From positions 1-44,547 of the forward strand of contig JAFLDU010000006.1 in NCBI GenBank assembly GCA_017309145.1: a DNA stretch of 44,547 nucleotides. The letters run 5' to 3'. Shown in pieces: positions 34,895-42,717 of the stretch (the stretch's first letter is position 1; each line of letters opens with the position of its first letter). The translations under genes were made by a program, and so were the position numbers. This DNA is from Zoogloea sp. (GTDB lineage Bacteria; Pseudomonadota; Gammaproteobacteria; Burkholderiales; Rhodocyclaceae). The notes beneath the pieces are model-generated. The model had not been told where the DNA came from and ran no database searches. It saw only the letters and a program-made list of their open reading frames with translations.

Positions 34895-34921
34895 TAAAGA
34901 TTTCCGGCGTGCGGACGTTAC
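34895..34921 (+). promoter_or_regulatory. Candidate sigma-28 (FliA) promoter of the MCP gene
   Basis: TAAA at 34895-34898, a 15-nt spacer, then GACGTTAC at 34914-34921 compared with GCCGATAA (5 of 8 matches). It lies ~40 nt upstream of the MCP start in an AT-rich patch, as expected for a chemotaxis gene. Weak consensus, so tentative. Confidence 0.3.
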
Positions 34922-34961
34922 TGATCAGACAATTTTATTGGCTGATCCAGAGGTCCTATAC

Positions 34962-36620
34962 ATGTCCGAAGGTGTTACTCCGCCTGTCTCGTTGGGGGCC
35001 GTGCTGGCCGCGGTCCTGCTTCTGGTGATTGCCCTGGGGCTCCAGCTGTTTGCTGGAGAGGGCACGCCAGCCATTGCTGCTCGTATCCTCACCGCGCTCT
35101 CCGGTGGCGTGCTGCTGTGGCATTGGTGGTCGATTCGTCGCCGGGATGGGGGAGGGGACGTGGTGGCGGAGCCCATCGGCGGTCAGCGCATCGACCTGGC
35201 CCAGCCCTGGACGTCGGCGCGGGCGGTGGCGCTGGGCGATGCCCTGCGCGGTCAGGCTCGTGAGCTGACGGGGGATCTGCGCAAGGTGGGCAACTCCGCT
35301 GCGCTGGACAGCGCCCGACTGGCCCGCGCCGTGCATCAGACCGCCAAGATGGCCAGCGAGCAGCACAAGACCGCCATCGTCCTGTTCGAGGCCAGCCGCG
35401 ATGCCCGGGGGTCGGTGGAGCAGGTGGCCGGCAATGCGGTGAGCATTCATCAGAGCACCGATCAGAACCTGGCCGCGGTCAAGCGTTCCCAGGCCGATCT
35501 CCAGTCGGTGGTGGACATCATCCGGCGCATCACCGGGGATTTCCAGGGCTTCTCCAGCACCGTCGGCGAGTTGAGCGAGCACTCCCGGCAGGTCCGCGAC
35601 ATCGGTCAGCTGATCAACGAGATCTCCGACCAGACCAACCTGCTGGCCCTCAACGCTGCCATCGAGGCGGCCCGCGCCGGTGAGGCGGGACGTGGCTTTG
35701 CCGTGGTGGCCGATGAGGTGCGCAAGCTGGCCGAGAAGGTCAAGCAGGCCACCCAGACCATCTCGGCAAGCACCGGCACCATGCTCGAGCTGGTGGCGGA
35801 CACCCAGAGCCACATGGTCCGTATCCAGGCCGACTCGTCAGCCGCCGCCGAGGCCGTGGCCCGCTCGGCCAACGATTTCGGTGACATGGTCGGTGAACTG
35901 GAGGCCTCGGGGCAGGCATTGCAGCAGGTGGCCGATGCAGTGCTGCACATCCGCGACACCAACGAGCAGGCCTACGCCGAGACGGAGCGCATCCGCCAGC
36001 TCAGCGAGCAGGTCAGCGTGCAGATGGCGGAATCCGAGAAGGCCGCCAATGGCCTGCGCGACCACACCGAGCGGCTGCACGAACTGGGCTCGCGCCTGCG
36101 CGTCGACGGCAGTGCCTTCGATCGCATCCTGGATGGCTGCCTGGAAGTGGCGGCCGAGCTGACCCAGTACCTTGAGGACCGGGTAGCGAAGGGCATGGAC
36201 ATCTTTGACCAGAATTACCGCCTGATCCCCGGTACGGAGCCGAAGAAGTACCACACCAGCTACGATCAGGCAGTGGAGAAGGATCTGCAGGAGATCTTCG
36301 AGCACATCACCCGGCACGTGCAGGGGGTGACCCTGTGCTGCGCCTGCGACAACCGTGGCTACATGCCGACCCACATGCGCCGCTTTTCGCTGCCGCCCAG
36401 CGGCGATCCGGCCAAGGATCTGGTGACGAGCCGCGACAAGCGGATCTTCGACGACCCGGCCGGCCTGCGCAGCGCCCGCAACCAGCAGAGCTTCCTGCTG
36501 CAGACCTACATGCGTGATACCGGGGAATGCCTGTGCGAGATCTCGGTGCCCATCCGCATCGGTGGCCGCCACTGGGGCGCTCTGCGCACCGGCTTCCCGC
36601 CGGAGCTGCTGAACGGCTGA
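34962..36620 (+). CDS. Methyl-accepting chemotaxis protein with C-terminal sensor domain
   Basis: 552 aa; ATG at 34962 with AGAGG upstream (an earlier TTG is unlikely). Two N-terminal TM helices (~11-31 and ~36-52) are joined by a very short loop, so there is no periplasmic sensor. The signalling domain carries the conserved tip around [21 protein letters not shown]. After it comes a C-terminal domain of ~160 residues ([61 protein letters not shown]). That is a Cache-like fold placed on the cytoplasmic side, known from a subset of MCPs. The ligand is unknown; cysteines in TLCCACDN and ECLCEI are notable. A candidate FliA promoter precedes it. Confidence 0.9.
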   Translation: MSEGVTPPVSLGAVLAAVLLLVIALGLQLFAGEGTPAIAARILTALSGGVLLWHWWSIRRRDGGGDVVAEPIGGQRIDLAQPWTSARAVALGDALRGQARELTGDLRKVGNSAALDSARLARAVHQTAKMASEQHKTAIVLFEASRDARGSVEQVAGNAVSIHQSTDQNLAAVKRSQADLQSVVDIIRRITGDFQGFSSTVGELSEHSRQVRDIGQLINEISDQTNLLALNAAIEAARAGEAGRGFAVVADEVRKLAEKVKQATQTISASTGTMLELVADTQSHMVRIQADSSAAAEAVARSANDFGDMVGELEASGQALQQVADAVLHIRDTNEQAYAETERIRQLSEQVSVQMAESEKAANGLRDHTERLHELGSRLRVDGSAFDRILDGCLEVAAELTQYLEDRVAKGMDIFDQNYRLIPGTEPKKYHTSYDQAVEKDLQEIFEHITRHVQGVTLCCACDNRGYMPTHMRRFSLPPSGDPAKDLVTSRDKRIFDDPAGLRSARNQQSFLLQTYMRDTGECLCEISVPIRIGGRHWGALRTGFPPELLNG

Positions 36621-36650
36621 GCCCCGGTGCAGGGAGGGCGTAGGGCGGTA

Positions 36651-36705
36651 TAGGGCCGGTGTAGGGCCGGTGTAGGGCCGGTGTAGGGCCGGTGTAGGGC
36701 CGGTG
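36651..36705. repeat. Five perfect 11-bp tandem repeats
   Basis: The unit TAGGGCCGGTG is repeated five times without error. A degenerate copy lies before it (36641-36650), and the array runs straight into the left arm of REP copy 3 (TAGGGGCGGCT). The unit looks like a slipped, altered copy of that arm. Likely replication slippage. Confidence 0.9.
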
Positions 36706-36774
36706 TAGGGGCGGCTTCAGCCGCCCGCAGGTGCTTGATCGGAGTCCGCGGGCGGCTGAAGCCGCCCCTACACC
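36702..36774. repeat. REP-like double palindrome, copy 3
   Basis: Hairpins GGGCGGCT-TC-AGCCGCCC (36709-36726) and GGGCGGCT-GA-AGCCGCCC (36750-36767), with outer arms pairing over 15 bp (36702-36716 with 36760-36774). Compared with copies 1 and 2, GACT/AGTC is replaced by GGCT/AGCC on both sides, so pairing is kept. It lies between the convergent MCP and beta-barrel genes. Confidence 0.85.
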
Positions 36775-36779
36775 CCGAG

Positions 36780-37991
36780 CTACAGCAGCCCCTGGCTGAA
36801 CAGGAACTGGTAGCGCAGCAGCCACACCGAGTTGCTCTCCGGGCCGGTGTGCTCCCGGTGCCATTCGGCCGCCAGGCGGTGGCCGCCAGCCGGGCGCCAC
36901 TGCAGTACCGCGCCGACGCTGCGCAGGGCCTGGTCCGAATCGGCGATGCCCGCCTGGGTGGCCACCAGGGCCGCATTGGTACCCGCCAGTTCATGGCGGG
37001 TCACAGCCCGCTCGAGCCGGCCGATGGCCTCCCAGCCGGGAGCGAAGCGCCAGCCGGCATCGAGCCAGCCGCCGTTCAGCTTGCCGGTGTAGTCCGGGGT
37101 GCCGTTGATGCTGTCCAGGCGACCTCCCTCACGTTTTGCCCACCACTCCGCGCCAATCCACCAGGGGCTGTCAGGCGCCTGCCAGCGCGCGGCCAGTACG
37201 ACCATCTGGGCGGTGCCGAAGAAGCACACCCGGTCGGTGGCGATGCGGGTGCAACTGGGGACGCTGTGGGTGTGGCCGGCAAGGCCCGTGGTGAGCAGGG
37301 CGCGGCCATCGGCATTGACGTTGGCGTAGCCGGCCTCGATGCGCAGGCTGTCGCTCTGCCAGCCGAGGCGGCCGGTGATCAGCTTGAAGCCGCCCGCATC
37401 GGCACCGGGGAAGCCCTGGTTGCGCCAGGCGCCCAGGCCCGCCGTCCAGCCCGCCGGGTGGGTCCAGTCGGTGCGCAGCCCATCGGCCCGCCAGCTCTCG
37501 TTGATGATGCCGCGCAGGGCCAGCGGCGCGATGCCGAAATCCCAGGCATGCATGTGCACGGGGTTGAGCAGGCCCAGGGGGAGCAGCTGACGTCCCCCCT
37601 TGATGGCCAGGCGATGGTCGTGGAGCGGCTCCGCGCGTCCTTCCAGCCAGGCCTCCTCGGTCTCGTTGCGGGCGTCGCGGCCCCCATGGTGGGCCATCTT
37701 GAGCATGCCCCGCCAGTTCTCGTTGAAGCGGGCCCGCAGGGCGAGCTCGGCGTAGTCCAGGCCGTCGCGGCGTTCGTCGGCGCGGGGGCTGCCGGCTTCC
37801 AGGACGCCGGGCAGGCGGGCGATGGGGTAAGGGTCGTCGGCGTGCAGGGACATCAGACCGAAGCCGGCGGTGACCGAGAGCCGGTCCTCGGTGGGCGTCT
37901 GGGGCATGTCGTGGGCGTGGCCGGCGGCCGATGCTGCCAGGAGTGCGCCGGCCACGATGCCGACGCGGCATTTACTTGAATGGGTTGGCAT
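36780..37991 (-). CDS. Outer-membrane beta-barrel protein of the MbnPH operon
   Basis: 403 aa with a signal peptide (IVAGALLAASAAGHAH). The mature part is rich in alternating aromatic/Gly strands (LSVTAGFGLMSLHADD, WIGAEWWAKREGG, WLLRYQFLFSQ), typical of an OM barrel. A GRQLLPLGLLNPVHMHAWDFG region recalls OprO-type phosphate-selective porins and zinc/copper-associated porins. I cannot name a family. The start overlaps the upstream MbnH gene by 20 nt, so it is the last gene of the mbnP-mbnH-mbnH operon and very likely serves copper passage across the outer membrane (inference). The C-terminal residue is Leu, not the usual Phe. His-rich N-terminal mature part (HAHDMPQ) is consistent with metal contact. 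Confidence 0.75.
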   Translation of the reverse strand: MPTHSSKCRVGIVAGALLAASAAGHAHDMPQTPTEDRLSVTAGFGLMSLHADDPYPIARLPGVLEAGSPRADERRDGLDYAELALRARFNENWRGMLKMAHHGGRDARNETEEAWLEGRAEPLHDHRLAIKGGRQLLPLGLLNPVHMHAWDFGIAPLALRGIINESWRADGLRTDWTHPAGWTAGLGAWRNQGFPGADAGGFKLITGRLGWQSDSLRIEAGYANVNADGRALLTTGLAGHTHSVPSCTRIATDRVCFFGTAQMVVLAARWQAPDSPWWIGAEWWAKREGGRLDSINGTPDYTGKLNGGWLDAGWRFAPGWEAIGRLERAVTRHELAGTNAALVATQAGIADSDQALRSVGAVLQWRPAGGHRLAAEWHREHTGPESNSVWLLRYQFLFSQGLL

Positions 37992-39114
37992 AGCGGGGTG
38001 AGGTGAGCAGGGTTTCGTCGGTGAGCGTTTTCAGGAAGGCGATCAGATCGGCCTTGTCTCCGGCATTGAGCTGGATGCGGTCGAGGCGCGGATCCTTGTG
38101 GGGGTTGCGGCTTCCGTCGCCCGCATGGGGCCCGTCGGCGAGCGTCCGGCCATGGGCGGCGTAGTGGTCGAGCACGGCCGCCAGGGTCGGTACGCTGCCG
38201 TCGTGCATGTAGGGGGCGGTGAGCGCCACGTTGCGCAGGCTCTGGGTGCGGAAGGCGCCCATGTCGGCGTCCTTGCCCGAGAGTTCGAGGATGCCCCGGT
38301 TGCCGTCGGGGTAGCCGCCCTTGCCATCCACGTTGTAGAGGCCGGTGTTGTGGTAGGGCGTGCGCACCTCCCGGCTGGTGACGTCGGCATATTGATCGCT
38401 GAAGGTGGGGCCGCTGTGGCACTGGCTGCACTGGGCCTGCTCCGAGAAGAACAGGTGGCGGCCTCGCTCCTCGGCTTCCGTCAGCTGCACCTTGCCTGCG
38501 AGGTAGCGGTCGTAGCGGGAGTCGGCGGACACCACGCCGCGCTGGAACACGGCGATCGCCTTGATCAGGTTGGAGAAGTTGATGCCCGCTTCACCCGGAC
38601 CGAAGGCGCGGGCAAAACGGGCCCGGTAGTCGGGATCATCGCGGAAGCGCTGCAGCACCACGTCCCGCTTGCTGTCGTCGATGCCCAGTTCGGTCGGGTT
38701 TTCTCCGAACATGGGCACCAGCATGTGGCGCTCCAGGTCGAGGATGGAATAGTTGGCCCAGGTCAGGGTGGGGTTCCAGGCGGTGTTGGCGATGCTGGGC
38801 GCGCTGCGGGCAGTGGGCTCACCGGTGGAGCCGGTGGACACCGCCTTTCCGTCGGTGAAAGCCAGGTGCTGGAAGTGGCAGCTGGCGCAGGCCTGGGTGC
38901 CGTTGCCGGACAGGCGGGTGTCGTAGAACAGGCGTCGGCCGAGCTGGAACTTCTCCTCCGTCATGGGGTTGTCCGCCGGGATGCGCGGGGGCTTGAAGGA
39001 GGCCGGGAGGTTCCAGACCCAGGCAGGGGCGGGTTGCAGGTAATGCACGGCGGCCAGGCCCGCCAGGGCGGAGCAGCTCAGGGCGAGGCCGGCGACAAGG
39101 CTGGCATGACGCAT
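37972..39114 (-). CDS. mbnH: MbnH-family di-haem cytochrome c peroxidase-like protein (copy 1)
   Basis: 380 aa. An N-terminal hydrophobic signal or anchor (~6-24) exports it to the periplasm. Two haem sites: C76xxC79-H80 (CASCH) and C229xxC232-H233 (CSQCH). Family-typical stretches: EEKFQLGRRLFYDTRLSGNGTQ, GENPTELGIDDSKRD, and APYMHDGSVPTLAAVLDHY. MbnH is a MauG-like enzyme that oxidises a Trp of MbnP to kynurenine to build a Cu(I) site (family knowledge). It lies 14 nt downstream of a second mbnH and overlaps the beta-barrel gene by 20 nt. The two copies are clearly homologous along their length, so tandem duplication is inferred. This copy has an anchor-like rather than lipoprotein N-terminus. 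Confidence 0.9.
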   Translation of the reverse strand: MRHASLVAGLALSCSALAGLAAVHYLQPAPAWVWNLPASFKPPRIPADNPMTEEKFQLGRRLFYDTRLSGNGTQACASCHFQHLAFTDGKAVSTGSTGEPTARSAPSIANTAWNPTLTWANYSILDLERHMLVPMFGENPTELGIDDSKRDVVLQRFRDDPDYRARFARAFGPGEAGINFSNLIKAIAVFQRGVVSADSRYDRYLAGKVQLTEAEERGRHLFFSEQAQCSQCHSGPTFSDQYADVTSREVRTPYHNTGLYNVDGKGGYPDGNRGILELSGKDADMGAFRTQSLRNVALTAPYMHDGSVPTLAAVLDHYAAHGRTLADGPHAGDGSRNPHKDPRLDRIQLNAGDKADLIAFLKTLTDETLLTSPRYANPFK

Positions 39115-39128
39115 GATGACGATGACCT

Positions 39129-40304
39129 TTACTTGAACGGATTGGAAAAGCGGCTGCTGGTCAGCAGGGTCTCGTCGGTCAGGGTCTTGAGGAAGGCCAC
39201 CAGGTCGGCTTTTTCTTGAGCGCTGAGGTCGATGCGCGAGATCAGGTCGCTCTTGTAGGGATTGGCCCTGCCGTCGCCGGCATGGGGGCCGCTGGTGATG
39301 TTGCGGCCACCGGCCGCGTAGAAATCGAGCACCTCTTCGAGGGTGGCAATGCTGCCGTCATGCATGTAGGGTGCGGTGACGGCGACGTTGCGCAGGCTCT
39401 GGGCCCGGAACGCGCCCATGTCTTCGGCCTTGCCGGTGGTCTCGAAGAGCCCCCGGTTGGGCGTGGGGAAGCCACCCTTGCCATCGATGTTGTAAAGGCC
39501 GGTGTTGTGGAAGGGCGTCTCGACGTTGCGGGAGCCGGCGTGCTTGAGCTGGTCGTTGAAGTTGAAGCTGCCGTGGCAGTGGAAGCACTCGGCCTTCTCG
39601 GTGAAGAAGAGGTTGCGGCCCCGTTCCTCGCTGTCGCTCAGGGTGACCTGGCCCTTCTGGTAGCGGTCGTACTTCGAATCGCCGGAGAGCATGCCCCGCT
39701 CGAAGGTGGCGATCGCCTTGATGATCTGGGTGAAGCTGATGGGCCCCGTTTCTCCCGGAAAGGCACGGCCGAAGCGGGCCACGTAGTCGGCGTCGTCCTG
39801 GAAGCGCTTCAGCACCTCGGCCCGGTTGCCGTCGTTGATGCCCAGTTCCACCGGATTGGTGCCGAACAGGGGCGTCTCCATCTGCTTCTCGAGGGAGATG
39901 GCATTGGGATTGGCCCAGTTCAGGGTCGGGTGGTAGGCCGCGTTGGCAATGGGCATCGCGCTGCGCGCCGTCTGCTGGCCGGTAGAGCCGGTGGCGACGG
40001 CCTTGCCGTCGGTGAAGGCCAGGTTCTGCAGGTGGCAACTGGCGCAGGATTGGGTGCCGTTGCCGGATAAGCGGGTGTCGTAGAACAGGCGCCGGCCGAG
40101 CTGGAACTTCTCCTCGGACATCGGATTGTCGTCGGGCACCGCCGGGGTGGCGAAGTTGACCGGCAGGTTCCAGCTCCAGGAGCTGTCGGTGTTGATGGAC
40201 TGGCTGGTGTCGGTGGTGGACGTGCCACCGCCGCCGCAACTGCCCAGCACCAGGCTGGACAGCGCGACGGCGGCGAGCACCCCCGGGAGCGGGGTGTTCT
40301 TCAT
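39129..40304 (-). CDS. mbnH: MbnH-family di-haem cytochrome c peroxidase-like protein (copy 2)
   Basis: 391 aa. The signal peptide ends in a lipobox-like LGSC (C23), so it is a predicted lipoprotein, unlike copy 1. Two haem sites: C87xxC90-H91 (CASCH) and C240xxC243-H244 (CFHCH). It shares EEKFQLGRRLFYDTRLSGNGTQ, GTNPVELGIND and APYMHDGS with copy 1. It is placed 22 nt after mbnP and 14 nt before copy 1, so all are probably one transcript. The second haem motif differs (CFHCH against CSQCH), as does the segment after it. One copy may act on MbnP and the other on a different substrate, or they may act in series. Confidence 0.9.
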   Translation of the reverse strand: MKNTPLPGVLAAVALSSLVLGSCGGGGTSTTDTSQSINTDSSWSWNLPVNFATPAVPDDNPMSEEKFQLGRRLFYDTRLSGNGTQSCASCHLQNLAFTDGKAVATGSTGQQTARSAMPIANAAYHPTLNWANPNAISLEKQMETPLFGTNPVELGINDGNRAEVLKRFQDDADYVARFGRAFPGETGPISFTQIIKAIATFERGMLSGDSKYDRYQKGQVTLSDSEERGRNLFFTEKAECFHCHGSFNFNDQLKHAGSRNVETPFHNTGLYNIDGKGGFPTPNRGLFETTGKAEDMGAFRAQSLRNVAVTAPYMHDGSIATLEEVLDFYAAGGRNITSGPHAGDGRANPYKSDLISRIDLSAQEKADLVAFLKTLTDETLLTSSRFSNPFK

Positions 40305-40326
40305 GATGTCTGACGGGCTCCCGGAC

Positions 40327-41970
40327 TTACTTGCTCTTCACGCTGAAGACGGTCTGGGCTGCGCCGCCGTTGATCGGCAGACCGTTGGCCAGGTTGATCT
40401 GGAGGGCCTGGAAGATGCCCGGGCACTCGGGATCGGAGGTGCCGGACATGCAGCCCGCCGCACCGCCGCCCTCATGGGACAGATCGGAGTACTTGAAGAG
40501 CTCGGCCAGGTCGAGAACGATCTTCTGGGTGCTGGCATTGAAGGCCGCGAAGGAGAAGTCCATGCGGTTGGGGTTGGTGCAGGCGGTGACCACGCCCTTG
40601 GTCGGGTCGCCCTTGCAGCCGGTGGAGCCCAGGTGCATGTTCCAGGTGGTGGTGGTGCCGGTGGCCGTGATGATGGGCGTGTCGGGCACGAACTCGATCT
40701 TGCTGAACTTGCGGCCGGACTGCCAGGACCAGGCCATGGCACTGCTGGTGAGCAGGGCCGGGGTGGTGGTGGCCGTGGTGTTGCTGTGGTTGAGGGAGGC
40801 CTTGTCGGCGTCGGCGGACTTCACCGGTACGCCCATGGTCATGGCGATGCCCACGTAGGTTCCGGGGGCCACCTTGCCGGTGAGGGTGGTGTAGGTGGTG
40901 GCGGTGCCGGTGCTGGTCGGGCATTTGCCGGTGGCGTCCTCGAAGTCGATCAGGGCCACGTCACGGGACTGGTTGGCGTTCTCGTCCAGCTTCAGCGGCA
41001 CCGAGTTGCCCTGGGCGTCGATCAGCATCACGTTGCTGATGTAGAAGCGCAGATCCTTCACCTGGCCGCTGGTGGCCTTGGTGCCGAGCCCTGCGATGGG
41101 CAGGCCGCAGGCCACGGCTTGACCGCCGGCGATGACGCCGAAGTCGATGCTCACCGACTGGGTGGGGGTGGCCGAGCTGCCCTTCTCGTAGGCCAGGATC
41201 TTCTTCAGGGTGTTCGGGCTGTCGGCCGCCACCACGCCAGTCGTCGAGAAGGTCGGGTTGGTGGTGTCGGTGGACGTGGCCTTCTGGACCGTGAGGGCAT
41301 CCTCGGCCTGTGCCAGCAGCACCTTCTGCACGGCCTTGGCATTGCTGTCGGACTTGAGACTGTCGTAGCCCGCCTGCAGGGAGGCGGCAATGACCTTGCC
41401 CGCCTCATGGGCGCGGGCGTAGCGGCCGGCCGTGGTGGCATCCGCCTGGGTGGCGGAGCCTTGTCCGGCGATGTAGTCGGAGAACAGGCTGACCGACGTG
41501 TCGGTGATGCCCAGCAGGGCCTTGACGGCGCTCTCGGCGGCCTCGACGCTGGCGCCGGCGGCGACCTTCTGCTGGATGAGGGTGGTCACCGGGCTGACGA
41601 AGCCGCCCTTGCCGGCCGGGCTGGACAGGAAATAGGACTTGCCCACGATGCCCGTCGGGTTGTCGCTGTCAACGGCGCTGGCCGGCACGCTGACCACCAC
41701 GGCGTACTTGGTTTCATCTCCGGAATTGATGTCGGCAATCGTGTACTTGCCGCCGTCACCGGTGGTGGCGCTCGGCTCCCCGGTGTCGCAGCTGGCATTG
41801 CCGTTCGTGTCCAGACAGACCGTCGCGCCCTTCAGATAGCCGTCGGCCACGATGCCGGACAGGCTGGTCTTGGTGCTGCTGCCACCGCCACCGCCACCGC
41901 CGCCTCCACAGGCGGTCAGGATGGCCGACGCGAGGGTGGTGAGAAGAAAGAGCTGGGAATGCTTGGGCAT
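40327..41970 (-). CDS. mbnP: MbnP-family copper-binding lipoprotein with long N-terminal extension
   Basis: 547 aa, ATG at 41970 after AGGA. Lipobox LTAC precedes a Gly-rich linker. The C-terminal ~280 residues are MbnP/TIGR04052-like: SIDFGVIAGGQAVAC, QVKDLRFYISNVMLIDAQGN, VALIDFEDATGKC, WSWQSGRKFSKIEF and NMHLGSTGC. Candidate Trp for kynurenine formation are W414 and W416, with W443 nearby. MbnP proteins bind Cu(I) after MbnH-dependent Trp oxidation. MbnP alone is ~230-280 aa; the ~250-residue N-terminal part has a carboxypeptidase-regulatory/SdrD-like repeat (GIVADGYLKGATVCLDTNGNASCDTGEP, in pieces) and a helical stretch. Calcium binding by the DTNGNASCDTGE loop is possible. It starts the operon with two mbnH genes and the beta-barrel gene. 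Confidence 0.9.
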   Translation of the reverse strand: MPKHSQLFLLTTLASAILTACGGGGGGGGGSSTKTSLSGIVADGYLKGATVCLDTNGNASCDTGEPSATTGDGGKYTIADINSGDETKYAVVVSVPASAVDSDNPTGIVGKSYFLSSPAGKGGFVSPVTTLIQQKVAAGASVEAAESAVKALLGITDTSVSLFSDYIAGQGSATQADATTAGRYARAHEAGKVIAASLQAGYDSLKSDSNAKAVQKVLLAQAEDALTVQKATSTDTTNPTFSTTGVVAADSPNTLKKILAYEKGSSATPTQSVSIDFGVIAGGQAVACGLPIAGLGTKATSGQVKDLRFYISNVMLIDAQGNSVPLKLDENANQSRDVALIDFEDATGKCPTSTGTATTYTTLTGKVAPGTYVGIAMTMGVPVKSADADKASLNHSNTTATTTPALLTSSAMAWSWQSGRKFSKIEFVPDTPIITATGTTTTWNMHLGSTGCKGDPTKGVVTACTNPNRMDFSFAAFNASTQKIVLDLAELFKYSDLSHEGGGAAGCMSGTSDPECPGIFQALQINLANGLPINGGAAQTVFSVKSK

Positions 41971-41981
41971 GAGGAATCCTT

Positions 41982-41999
41982 CGGCTGAATAGTCAGCCG
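41982..41999 (-). promoter_or_regulatory. Hairpin in the mbnP leader
   Basis: CGGCTGA at 41982-41988 pairs with TCAGCCG at 41993-41999 (7 bp, 4-nt loop). It ends ~12 nt upstream of the mbnP start, just before the ribosome site, so it could modulate translation. No known copper-responsive motif. Confidence 0.35.
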
Positions 42000-42012
42000 C
42001 GGATTCTCAAGG

Positions 42013-42040
42013 TGCATAATGCGCATCGGCAATGCGACAA
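42013..42040 (-). promoter_or_regulatory. Candidate sigma-70 promoter of the mbnP operon
   Basis: On the (-) strand TTGTCG (42040-42035) and TATGCA (42018-42013) are spaced 16 nt. This leaves a leader of ~35 nt before the mbnP ATG that includes the 7-bp hairpin. It lies in the 182-nt gap after the csp gene, suggesting the two units may be transcribed separately. Confidence 0.35.
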
Positions 42041-42152
42041 GGTGTCGCGCAGCCTGGGAACAGGCATACGCTGGGGGGAGGTGCGACGCCATGCCGCAGC
42101 GGGCGTGCAGGGATGGCGCGGGTGTTCAGCCGCGCCGTGTTGCCACTGCAGG

Positions 42153-42611
42153 TCAGGCCACGGCCTTGCAGGCCTTGATGCACTCGCCGCAGGATTCCAT
42201 GCAGGCCTTGCATTCCGCATGTTTGTCGGCGTGCTTGCGACAGGCCTTTTCACACTCGGTGCAGGCCTCCAGGGCCACTGCCGCCATCTGGCGGGTCAGG
42301 CGTGAGCCTTGAGCGGCCAGGCTCTGCAGCGCGCCACAGGCGGCCATCATCTGGCTGACCGCCTTGGCGCACTCAGCCATGGCCTTGTCGCCATCGCCCA
42401 GCAAGACAAGGCAGTGGGCCAGACAGGTCTGTCCGGTCGCAACACACTTGGCTGCTGTGTCGACCAGGGGTTGATTGCCGCTACCGGCGCCATGGTCGTG
42501 ATGCATCGAATGATCGTGGTGGGCATGGCCGGTTTCGGCCGCCAGGGCCTTGGTGCCCAGCAGTCCCAGGGCGAGTGCGCCAGAGGCGGACAGTGCATCG
42601 CGTCGGTTCAT
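42153..42611 (-). CDS. Csp1-like four-helix-bundle copper storage protein
   Basis: 152 aa from the ATG at 42611, with GGAGAACTC directly upstream. The N-terminus is a Tat-type leader (RRDALSASGALALGLLG), so it is exported. The mature N-terminus is His/Met-rich (HAHHDHSMHHDHG). The helical core carries 13 cysteines mostly as CxxxC pairs (CVATGQTC, ECTECEKAC-like repeats, CKACMESCGECIKAC), the same number as described for Methylosinus Csp1, which stores many Cu(I) per monomer as a tetramer. Located between the CPA2 antiporter gene and the mbnP operon on the same strand, it extends the copper theme: store, MbnP carrier, MbnH modifier, barrel. Confidence 0.9.
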   Translation of the reverse strand: MNRRDALSASGALALGLLGTKALAAETGHAHHDHSMHHDHGAGSGNQPLVDTAAKCVATGQTCLAHCLVLLGDGDKAMAECAKAVSQMMAACGALQSLAAQGSRLTRQMAAVALEACTECEKACRKHADKHAECKACMESCGECIKACKAVA

Positions 42612-42717
42612 GAGTTCTCCAGTGCGTCCAGGGAAAGAAAGTGTTGCGGGCCGGATCTTACCCATTCCGCCATGCGTTTCGGAAGGGCCGTGGAGGCGCG
42701 GACCGGTGGGGGCCCGG

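Noticed and set aside
36641..36774. Repeats considered as a CRISPR array
   Set aside because: The 11-bp units are contiguous with no spacers, and the larger palindromes match the dispersed REP-like element.
40126..41988. 620-codon (+) frame opposite mbnP
   Set aside because: Low-complexity Gly/Ala/Val product; mbnP on the other strand has a lipobox and family motifs.
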